Below, one piece after another: positions 7,935 through 15,124 of a stretch of 64,000 nucleotides of DNA. A program made the position numbers and the translations under genes. Positions within the stretch are counted from its first letter, which is position 1. Each line of letters starts with the position of its first letter. The notes beneath the pieces were generated by a model. The model was given only the letters and a program-made list of their open reading frames with translations, was not told the origin of the DNA and searched no databases. The stretch is from Pandoraea pnomenusa (GTDB taxonomy: Bacteria; Pseudomonadota; Gammaproteobacteria; Burkholderiales; Burkholderiaceae): positions 2,356,001 through 2,420,000 of the forward strand of contig NZ_CP009553.3 of the NCBI RefSeq assembly GCF_000767615.3, given 5' to 3'.

Positions 7935-9372
7935 GGTAACTACGCAACCGGTCAGTCCGTACATCAACAAGCAGTTCGACGAACCCGGGATCGACGACAT
8001 CCGGCGCAGCATCGCCGCGTTCGACGCCGAAATGCGTCCCGAGCGCGGCGCCCTCGAGAGCCAGCGGCAGGTGATCGCGCAGTTTCGCGACGCGATGGCG
8101 CGGACCTCGTCAGTCGAGCGATTCCGGCAGCTTTTCGGGATGCACGGGAGCCAATGGCGCCGCGGCGACGCGGTGACGTGTCATATTGCGTCGTATTTCG
8201 TCGGACTGCGTGTCGAGCTAGCACGCATCGGGCAACCGGCCTTCGATGACGCCTGCCGCCGGCAACTGCATTCGCTCACGCCCGAGGCGCGCGCCGACAT
8301 GCTCGCCCGCCCGGCGCTGGGCGATTTCGGCGCGATTGTGCTCACGGCACCTGGCGTGGGATTGCGTTGTCCGCTGACGACAGCGGGCATGGGCGAGGGA
8401 GGCATCCATCTCACGCAGGCCGAGGCGGTATCGCTGCTCGGCGCGTCAGTGCGGCCGGACGAATCGCGCACCATCCTGCAGACGCTGAGCGACATGAAGC
8501 TGAGCGACCTGTCCATGCATGCCACCTACGCGCTGCTCAATCTCGCACTCGACGGCGACGGCAAGGTGCCCGAGTCGCTCGACGGCACCGCGTTTCGAAA
8601 GCTGTTCTGCGACCTGTTCGATGCGCTCTGGCGCGACAAGCATGCCGAGAGTGCGACGCTCGGCGCATCGAACTTCTTTGCCCAGGAGGGCGACAACCTC
8701 CGACTCGGGCATATCGACTGGTTATCCGCGAAGGCCGCGGATGCGCAGGCGCAGCGGGTGCGCGGCATGGCGCTGCTTTGCCTGGGCGGCGAGCGCTCGC
8801 GCGTTCGGCAGGAGTTGCGCCTGGCGAGCGCATTGCACGCGGAACTGGCCGCGGGACGGTATGAGGGGGTAAGGCGTTACGAAATCGCGGCGACGACCTA
8901 TCTGGCGGCGGCGTCGAAGCACGAGGCGCTGAGCCATCTCGATGCCGCCGCGTTCGCGTACGGCTTCGCGGCGAAGAATTTTGCGCGTTGCCCGGGCAAG
9001 GCGGCGAACATGCGTGCGGCACTGGAGCAAGCCGTTCAGTGTCATGGCAAGGCCAACGCGATGAACGCCGCGCACCTCGTCGTCGAGTGCGCCGATATTT
9101 ACGCGTTGCGCGGCGCCAGTGAGGAGACGGTCGCCCTGTACGAGGCAGCGGCGAAGCAATTCATACGGCTGGGCAATCGGGAGGAGGCGCAGCGCAATAC
9201 CGCGCGCGCGAAGGATCACAGGACCCGCGTCGATATTCGCACCATCAACCGCGCGCTGGAAAGCCGGCGCAGCATGGCGGATCGCGTGCGTGGAACGGGG
9301 TTGGACGCCGCGGCGGCAGTGCGGCCCGACGAGCCCGTGCCGGGCGCGCCGGATCCGGTGGCCGCATCCTGA
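7921..9372 (+). CDS. Uncharacterised protein with C-terminal SNAP/TPR-like helical repeats
   Basis: Protein of 483 aa, function unknown. Residues about 83-235 are paralogous to the upstream gene product. Residues about 290-440 are a run of paired amphipathic helices with aromatic/Ala signatures such as YEIAATTYLAAASKHEAL, AAFAYGFAAKNFARC, HLVVECADIYALRGASEE and ALYEAAAKQFIRLGNREEA. These resemble alpha-SNAP or TPR solenoid helices by eye and suggest a protein-protein binding scaffold. The C-terminus is a disordered Ala/Pro tail. The start is well supported: AAGGAG lies just upstream of the ATG, inside the previous gene. No secretion signal is recognisable. A secreted or eukaryote-like interaction protein is possible but is speculation. 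Confidence 0.75.
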   Translation: MLVNEVTTQPVSPYINKQFDEPGIDDIRRSIAAFDAEMRPERGALESQRQVIAQFRDAMARTSSVERFRQLFGMHGSQWRRGDAVTCHIASYFVGLRVELARIGQPAFDDACRRQLHSLTPEARADMLARPALGDFGAIVLTAPGVGLRCPLTTAGMGEGGIHLTQAEAVSLLGASVRPDESRTILQTLSDMKLSDLSMHATYALLNLALDGDGKVPESLDGTAFRKLFCDLFDALWRDKHAESATLGASNFFAQEGDNLRLGHIDWLSAKAADAQAQRVRGMALLCLGGERSRVRQELRLASALHAELAAGRYEGVRRYEIAATTYLAAASKHEALSHLDAAAFAYGFAAKNFARCPGKAANMRAALEQAVQCHGKANAMNAAHLVVECADIYALRGASEETVALYEAAAKQFIRLGNREEAQRNTARAKDHRTRVDIRTINRALESRRSMADRVRGTGLDAAAAVRPDEPVPGAPDPVAAS

Positions 9373-9411
9373 ATCGGGCATGCGCGCTGCGCGCTGCGCG
9401 CCATGGGGGGG

Positions 9412-9436
9412 CGTTGGGTGCTTGGCGCGCCCAACG
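9412..9436. terminator. Hairpin between convergent genes, possible bidirectional terminator
   Basis: CGTTGGGTGC and GCGCCCAACG form a 10-bp stem with one G-U pair and a TTGGC loop. It lies in the 76-base gap between the convergent SNAP-like gene and cyanophycin synthetase gene. No T-tract follows on either strand, so termination would be inefficient or factor-assisted. Confidence 0.45.
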
Positions 9437-9448
9437 ACACGGCCGTGC

Positions 9449-12028
9449 TCAGTGCGCGGCCGCCTCGGCCACGCGTTGGCCGATATGCGCGAGCGCCTCG
9501 TCGACCTGGTCGATGAGAATCAGGCACAGGTCGCCCGGTTGCAGACGCCCCAGCGCCGTATCGATGGCGAGAAACTCGCCATGGATCTCGTCGACGTGGC
9601 TGGCACGGCGCGCGCCGGCAAGACCTTCTCGCAGAAGCTTGAGCACTTCGCCGTCTTCGCGGCCGCGTTGGCACTGGTCCTGATAGAGCAGCACGTCGTC
9701 GAAGGCGTCGCCGAGGATCTCGGTCTGGCGGCGGATGTCCTCGTCACGACGGTCGCCCGCACCCGAAATCACCACTGAACGGCGACGCGCCGGCATCGTC
9801 TCGACGGCCTGCGTGAGCGCGGCGATGGCGTCGGGATTGTGACCGTAGTCTGCAATGACCGTGGCGCCCTTGTAGTCGAACACATTGAAGCGACCCGGAG
9901 CGGTGCCCGCATCGTTGACGAACGTGGCCAGACCGGCACGGATCGTCGTCGCATCGATGTTCAGCGCCCAGGCCGCGCCGATTGCCGCCATCGCGTTCTC
10001 GACCTGGAAGCCGATGGCGCCGCCGCGCGTGAGCGGAATCGCCGACAGGGCGTAGCGGGTCTCCTCGGCGCCCTGAGCCGTGACGATGCTGCCGCCGTCG
10101 ACATACACCACGCGTCTGCCTTTGGCGCGGTGCGTGGCCAGTACCGGATGCGCCGCATCCATGGCGAAGTAGGTCACGTCGCCGGGACAGGCGTCGGCCA
10201 TGCGCGCCACCATGGGATCGGCGGCGTTGAGCACGGCCATGCCGCGCGGCGCCACGTTGCGCACGATCACGCTCTTGAGCACGGCGAGGTCTTCGACCGT
10301 ATTGATATAAGACAGGCCCAGATGGTCGCCCATGCCGATGTTGGTCACCACGGCCACGTCGCAGCGGTCGTAGGCCAGGCCCTCGCGCAGCAGGCCGCCG
10401 CGCGCGGTTTCGAACACGGCCGCATCCACGTCCGGGTGCATCAGCACGTTGCGCGCACTGCGCGGGCCACTGCAATCGCCCGTGTCGATACGCTGGCCGC
10501 TGATATAGATGCCGTCGGTGCCGGTCATGCCCACGCGCAATCCTTGCTGGGCGATGAGGTGAGCGATCAGGCGCACCGTCGTCGTCTTGCCGTTCGTGCC
10601 CGACACGGCCACGACCGGAATGCGTCCGTCGTCGCCGTCGTCGAACATGGTGGAGACAATCGCTTCGCCCACCGCGCGGCCCTTGCCGTACGACGGCTGA
10701 AGGTGCATGCGCAGCCCCGGCGCGGCATTGACTTCCACGATGCCGCCGGCCTGCTCCTCGAAGGGCTTGGTCACGGTTTCGCACACGGCGTCGACCCCGG
10801 CGATGTCGAGCCCGACCTGCAGTGCCGCGGCCACCGCGCGCGCGGCGATTTCCGGATGCACGTCGTCGGTCACATCGGTGGCGGTGCCGCCGGTCGACAG
10901 GTTGGCGTTATTGCGCAGCACCACGCGCGCGCCGGCTTCCGGCACGGAATCCGCGCCCAGGCCCTGCTTGGCCAGTGTGGCGAGGGCGATGTCGTCGAAA
11001 CGAATCTTGGTCAGCGACGTGGCATGTCCTTCGCCCCGGCGCGGATCGGCGTTCACCGCATCGACGAGCTGACGCACGGTGTGCACGCCGTCGCCGGTCA
11101 CTTGCGGCGGGTCGCGACGCGCCGCCGCCACCAGCTTGTTGCCGATCACGAGCAGACGGAAATCGTGGCCCGGGATATAGCGCTCGATGATCACGTCGCG
11201 GCAGATGTCCTGCGCGACCTCGAACGCCTTTTCAATTTCCTCGCGCGTGCGCAGGCGCACGGCCACGCCCTTGCCCTGATTGCCGTCGCGCGGTTTGACG
11301 ACGACGGGGGCATCGATTTCCTGCACCAGCTTCCACGCATCTTCGATGTCGTGCACGGTACCGCCAAGCGGCACCGGCACGCCGGCCGCGTGCAGCAGCG
11401 TCTTGGTCAGGTCCTTGTCCTGTGCGATCGATTCGGCCACCGCCGACGTCCGGTCGGTTTCGGCGGCCTGAATGCGACGCTGCTTGCTGCCCCAGCCAAA
11501 CTGCACCATCGAGCCTTCGGTCAGGCGGCGATAGGGGATGCCCCGAGCGACGGCGGCGTATACGATCGACCCGGTCGACGGGCCGAGACGCACATCTTCG
11601 TCGAGATCGCGCAGGCGGTACAGGGCGTCGGGCAGATCGAAGGGCGTATCTTCGAGTGCGGCGTTGATGAGTTGCTGCGCCAGATCGAACGCCAGGCGGC
11701 CGACCGGCTCCTCGCTGTACTGCACCACGACCTGGAACGTGCCGGGCTCGATGGTTTGCGTCGTCTGGCTGAACGTGACCGGACAGCCGGCGGCGGCTTG
11801 CAGGTGCAGCGCCGTGGTGGCGAGCGCGTCGGCGAGCGACACCGGACGCTCCTCCGCGTCGGGCGTGAGCGCGGGCAACTCGGGGAAGCGGGCGCGCAGG
11901 CGGGCCTCGAAACCGGCCAGATTGCCGATCGAGTATTCCAGATCGGTGCAGGTCACGATCGCCTCGATGGCGGTGTGACGGCTCCAGAGGTTCGGACCGC
12001 GCAGCGCGCGGATACGGGAGACTTCCAT
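9449..12028 (-). CDS. cphA: Cyanophycin synthetase, downstream copy with canonical motifs
   Basis: ATP-dependent non-ribosomal polymerisation of Asp and Arg into cyanophycin (multi-L-arginyl-poly-L-aspartate), a cytoplasmic nitrogen store; 859 aa, usual size. The N-terminal domain begins MEVSRIRALRGPNLWSRHTA. The ATP-grasp domain has DKDLTKTLL, VVVKPRDGNQGKGV and the metal-binding IVEVNAAPGLRMHL. The C-terminal Mur-ligase-like domain has an intact P-loop SGTNGKTTTVRL, then ETARGGLLREGLAYDRCD and DYGHNPDA. The ATG at 12028 (AGGGA upstream) was preferred over a GTG eight codons earlier. It lies 168 bases after a second synthetase gene on the same strand. This copy should be the one able to carry out both ligations. 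Confidence 0.92.
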   Translation of the reverse strand: MEVSRIRALRGPNLWSRHTAIEAIVTCTDLEYSIGNLAGFEARLRARFPELPALTPDAEERPVSLADALATTALHLQAAAGCPVTFSQTTQTIEPGTFQVVVQYSEEPVGRLAFDLAQQLINAALEDTPFDLPDALYRLRDLDEDVRLGPSTGSIVYAAVARGIPYRRLTEGSMVQFGWGSKQRRIQAAETDRTSAVAESIAQDKDLTKTLLHAAGVPVPLGGTVHDIEDAWKLVQEIDAPVVVKPRDGNQGKGVAVRLRTREEIEKAFEVAQDICRDVIIERYIPGHDFRLLVIGNKLVAAARRDPPQVTGDGVHTVRQLVDAVNADPRRGEGHATSLTKIRFDDIALATLAKQGLGADSVPEAGARVVLRNNANLSTGGTATDVTDDVHPEIAARAVAAALQVGLDIAGVDAVCETVTKPFEEQAGGIVEVNAAPGLRMHLQPSYGKGRAVGEAIVSTMFDDGDDGRIPVVAVSGTNGKTTTVRLIAHLIAQQGLRVGMTGTDGIYISGQRIDTGDCSGPRSARNVLMHPDVDAAVFETARGGLLREGLAYDRCDVAVVTNIGMGDHLGLSYINTVEDLAVLKSVIVRNVAPRGMAVLNAADPMVARMADACPGDVTYFAMDAAHPVLATHRAKGRRVVYVDGGSIVTAQGAEETRYALSAIPLTRGGAIGFQVENAMAAIGAAWALNIDATTIRAGLATFVNDAGTAPGRFNVFDYKGATVIADYGHNPDAIAALTQAVETMPARRRSVVISGAGDRRDEDIRRQTEILGDAFDDVLLYQDQCQRGREDGEVLKLLREGLAGARRASHVDEIHGEFLAIDTALGRLQPGDLCLILIDQVDEALAHIGQRVAEAAAH

Positions 12029-12111
12029 AAATTGCAATCCCTGTCTGTCCACTTCGCGTCCCTGTATACCGGTTGGTTGGCGAGAAAAAACGACTGTGGC
12101 TTGGGTGTTCG

Positions 12112-12124
12112 GTAACTAACTAAC
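12112..12124 (-). promoter_or_regulatory. GTTAN4GTTAC element upstream of the downstream cphA
   Basis: On the minus strand this reads GTTA-GTTA-GTTAC. It is 84-96 bases upstream of the cphA start at 12028. The same pattern, inverted, occurs 85-97 bases upstream of the other synthetase gene. Function inferred only from the shared pattern and position. Confidence 0.25.
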
Positions 12125-12196
12125 AGGCGCCTCGGAGACGGCGGCGCGGGACGCGCCCGCGAACCGCCGCTCAGGCGCGGCAACGGCTCGTGGGCG

Positions 12197-14830
12197 TCAG
12201 GCGGCCATGGCCCGCATCGGTTGACCCATCCACAGATGCACGAGATCGAGCATCGCGGCAGCACCGCCTTCGTCGGCCTGCAGCAAGAGCAAATCGCCGC
12301 TCGCCAGTTCGGCCAGCGCCGCTTCGGCCGCCGTGCGGCGGGTGCCGGCGTCGACCACTTGCACCTTGCGCTCCACCGCTTCGATGCCGGTGCGAAGCTG
12401 GGCGCGCGATTGCGCCAGCCCGCGCTTGCGGGACACGCTCAAGTCGTCGCACAGCACTACGCGCTCGAAGGTCTGGCCGAGCAGGCGGCCTTCGGCTTGC
12501 AGGTCTTCGTCCATGCGGTCCAGACCCGGGCCGTAGACCGCGATGCGGCGCTCGGCAGGCAGGGTGGCCAGCGCGTCGACCAGTGCCTTGAGCGCCGGCG
12601 CGTTGTGTGCGTCGTCGACCACGACCGTGGCGCCTTGCTTCTCGAACAGCGTAAAGCGGCCCGGTGCGTCGACCTGGCCGACGTCGAACGTCGTCACGCC
12701 TGCGCGCAGGACTTCGAGCGCCACGCCCATGGACCACGCGGCAGCCACGGCGGCGAGCACGTTCTCGACCTGGAAACCGACCCGGCCGGCATACGTCAGC
12801 GGCATGTTTGCCGTGGCGCCCACGCCGACTTCCTCCGTTCCCGTCGCGAGCACCACCTGGCCGTCACGCACGAACACGGTGCGCTTGCCGGCGGCACGGT
12901 GCTCGGCGATGGCGGGCAGATGCTCGTCCAGCCCGAAAAAGATCACGTCGCCGTCGCAGAGCTCGGCCATTTCCACGACCAGCGGATCGCGGGCATTGAG
13001 CACGGCCACGCCGTCGGGCAGCACGACATCGACCTGGGTGCGCATTACGCTGAACATTCGGTCGACGTCTTCGACGAAATACTGACCCAGATGGTCCGGG
13101 CGATCGATGTTCGTCACGATGCCGACCTGGCAGCGGTCGTAGGCGAGGCCTTCCGAGAGAATGGCGGTGTTGTCGTTTTCGAAGACGGCAGCGGTCACGC
13201 TGGCGTTCATCAGCACGCGGTTCGCGGCGTCCCAGTTTGCGCGGTCGCCACTCTGGACAAGGCGCTTGTCGAGGAACAGGCCGTCGCTGCATGCCAGACC
13301 GGTGTGCTCGCCCGCCAGTTGCAGCAGGTGCGCGAGCAGACGGGCCGTCACGGTCTTGCCGTTGGTGCCGGTAATGCCGACGACCGGAATGCGGCCGCTG
13401 TCGCCGTCGGGGAAGAGGTGATCGACGATAGCCCGGCCCACGGGGCGTGGCGAGCCGTCAGCCGGCTTCAGATGCATGAGCAGGCCCGGCCCGGCGTTGA
13501 CTTCGACGATGGCGCCGCGCTGCTCGGCGAGCGGGCGGGAAATGTCTTCGGCCACCAGATCGACGCCGGCGATGTCCAGCCCGACGATACGTGCGGCAAG
13601 CGAGGCGTGCGCGGCCACGCTCGGATGCACGCGGTCGGTGACATCGAACGCAACGTTGCCGTTGCGCTGGATCAGCACGTTCTTGCCCTCTGGCGGCACC
13701 GAGTCGGCGTCGAAGCCCTGACGCCGGAGTTCGAGCCGCGCGGACGAATCGATGCGCACGCGATTGAGCGGCTGGTCCTCGGCGCTGCCGCGACGCGGGT
13801 CACTGTTGATCTGGCGCTCGATGAGTTCCAGAATGGTGTGCTGGCCGTCGCCGACGACCGACGCCGTTTCGCCCATGGCAGCCGCCACGACGCGTCCGCC
13901 CACCACCAGCAGGCGGTGCTCGAGACCCGGCACGAAGCGCTCGACGATGACGCCGTTGCCTTCTTCGAGTGCCACCTCGAACGCTGTGGTGACTTCTTCT
14001 CGCGTGGTGAGATTGATGAACACGCCCCGACCGTGGTTGCCATCGTAAGGCTTCACGACGACCGGCAGGCCGATGTCTTCGGCCGCTTCCCACGCGTCTT
14101 CGGCGCTGTCGACGAGCCGGCCTTCCGGCACGGGCACGCCGCACGATTCGAGCAGTTGCTTGGTGAGGTCCTTGTCGCGCGAGATGCTCTCGGCGATGGC
14201 CGGGGTGCGGTCGGTCTCGGCCGTCCAGATGCGGCGCGCGGCGGCGCCGTAGCCCAGTTGCACGAGATTGCCGTCCGACAGTCGCAGATGCGGAATGTCG
14301 CGGTCGTCGGCCGCATCGACGATGCACGCGGTGCTCGGGCCGAGACAGTGCTTGTCGACCAGGCCCCGCAAATGTTCCACGGCAGCCTCCACATCGTAGG
14401 GGCGGTCCTCGATCGCGGCCATGACGAGGTCGCGCGCGGCGAACAGCGCCGCGCGGGTCACGTCTTCATGCCAGGCGCGCACGATGACCTTGTAGACACC
14501 CCGGATCGGCGTTTCGCGTGCCTTGCCGAAGCCGCCGGGCATGCCGGCGAGGTTCTGAAGTTCGAGCGTGACGTGTTCGAGGATGTGGCCCGGCCACGTA
14601 CCTTCGCGCAGGCGCTGAAGAAAACCGCCGCGCTCGCCGATGCTGCAACGATGCTCGATGAGCGTGGGCAGCCACGCGGAGAGCCGCTCGGGAAACCCCG
14701 GGATCTTGTTTGACGGGAAGTCTTCGAGTTCGCCGATATCGACCCATGCCTCAAGCACCGGCCGATATGTCCACATATTCGGGCCGCGCAGCGACAGGAC
14801 ATCGAAAATCTCAATGTCTTTCTTTTTCAT
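12197..14830 (-). CDS. cphA': Cyanophycin synthetase paralogue with divergent Mur-ligase domain
   Basis: 877-aa homologue of cyanophycin synthetase, first of the tandem pair. N-terminus and ATP-grasp domain are well kept: SLRGPNMWTYRPVLEAWVDI, RDKDLTKQLL, VVVKPYDGNHGRGV and IVEVNAGPGLLMHL. In the C-terminal Mur-ligase-like domain the P-loop GTNGKT survives, but it continues VTARL rather than TTVRL. The canonical ETARGG segment reads ENDNTA, and DYGHNP reads DDAHNA. The Asp-adding half may thus be active while the Arg-adding half is altered, redirected or dead. Other betaproteobacteria (for example Ralstonia eutropha) also have two cph genes. Whether this protein works alone, with the neighbouring copy, or on another substrate cannot be told here. 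The ATG at 14830 is the only sensible start. Confidence 0.88.
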   Translation of the reverse strand: MKKKDIEIFDVLSLRGPNMWTYRPVLEAWVDIGELEDFPSNKIPGFPERLSAWLPTLIEHRCSIGERGGFLQRLREGTWPGHILEHVTLELQNLAGMPGGFGKARETPIRGVYKVIVRAWHEDVTRAALFAARDLVMAAIEDRPYDVEAAVEHLRGLVDKHCLGPSTACIVDAADDRDIPHLRLSDGNLVQLGYGAAARRIWTAETDRTPAIAESISRDKDLTKQLLESCGVPVPEGRLVDSAEDAWEAAEDIGLPVVVKPYDGNHGRGVFINLTTREEVTTAFEVALEEGNGVIVERFVPGLEHRLLVVGGRVVAAAMGETASVVGDGQHTILELIERQINSDPRRGSAEDQPLNRVRIDSSARLELRRQGFDADSVPPEGKNVLIQRNGNVAFDVTDRVHPSVAAHASLAARIVGLDIAGVDLVAEDISRPLAEQRGAIVEVNAGPGLLMHLKPADGSPRPVGRAIVDHLFPDGDSGRIPVVGITGTNGKTVTARLLAHLLQLAGEHTGLACSDGLFLDKRLVQSGDRANWDAANRVLMNASVTAAVFENDNTAILSEGLAYDRCQVGIVTNIDRPDHLGQYFVEDVDRMFSVMRTQVDVVLPDGVAVLNARDPLVVEMAELCDGDVIFFGLDEHLPAIAEHRAAGKRTVFVRDGQVVLATGTEEVGVGATANMPLTYAGRVGFQVENVLAAVAAAWSMGVALEVLRAGVTTFDVGQVDAPGRFTLFEKQGATVVVDDAHNAPALKALVDALATLPAERRIAVYGPGLDRMDEDLQAEGRLLGQTFERVVLCDDLSVSRKRGLAQSRAQLRTGIEAVERKVQVVDAGTRRTAAEAALAELASGDLLLLQADEGGAAAMLDLVHLWMGQPMRAMAA

Positions 14831-14914
14831 CTAAGGCTAATTACGCGTGAGGGCGGGGTTTCGGAGAGGCCGGCAACGCCAGTTTCAGACGGGACGGCCG
14901 GTCGCGCTCTTACA

Positions 14915-14927
14915 GTTAACTGGTTAC
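14915..14927 (+). promoter_or_regulatory. GTTAN4GTTAC element in the cph/ABC divergent promoter region
   Basis: GTTA-ACTG-GTTAC on the plus strand, 85-97 bases upstream of the cphA' start and within the 294-base divergent spacer. It is followed by CTTAAC, giving a partly palindromic cluster. Its position matches the element upstream of the other synthetase gene. No proof of binding. Confidence 0.25.
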
Positions 14928-15124
14928 TTAACGCAAAAATTCACATTCGGTTGACCGTCACAACAATATTTCCATGTTGCACCGTGTCATGCGGGAACTC
15001 CGCGCCGCAAAAGGCGTCGCTGTGGTTATACTTGCGGCAATTTCGCGGACTGACAGGGAAAGTTCGCCTCGTTTTCTACCCCGTTTGCCGATGTCCGCCC
15101 CTTGAGGACACGTCTGCCGCAGCA

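Noticed and set aside
9839..14713. Two long plus-strand frames (758 and 830 codons) opposite the cyanophycin synthetase genes
   Set aside because: Arg/His/Gly-rich shadow translations with no motifs; the minus-strand frames are clear cyanophycin synthetases.
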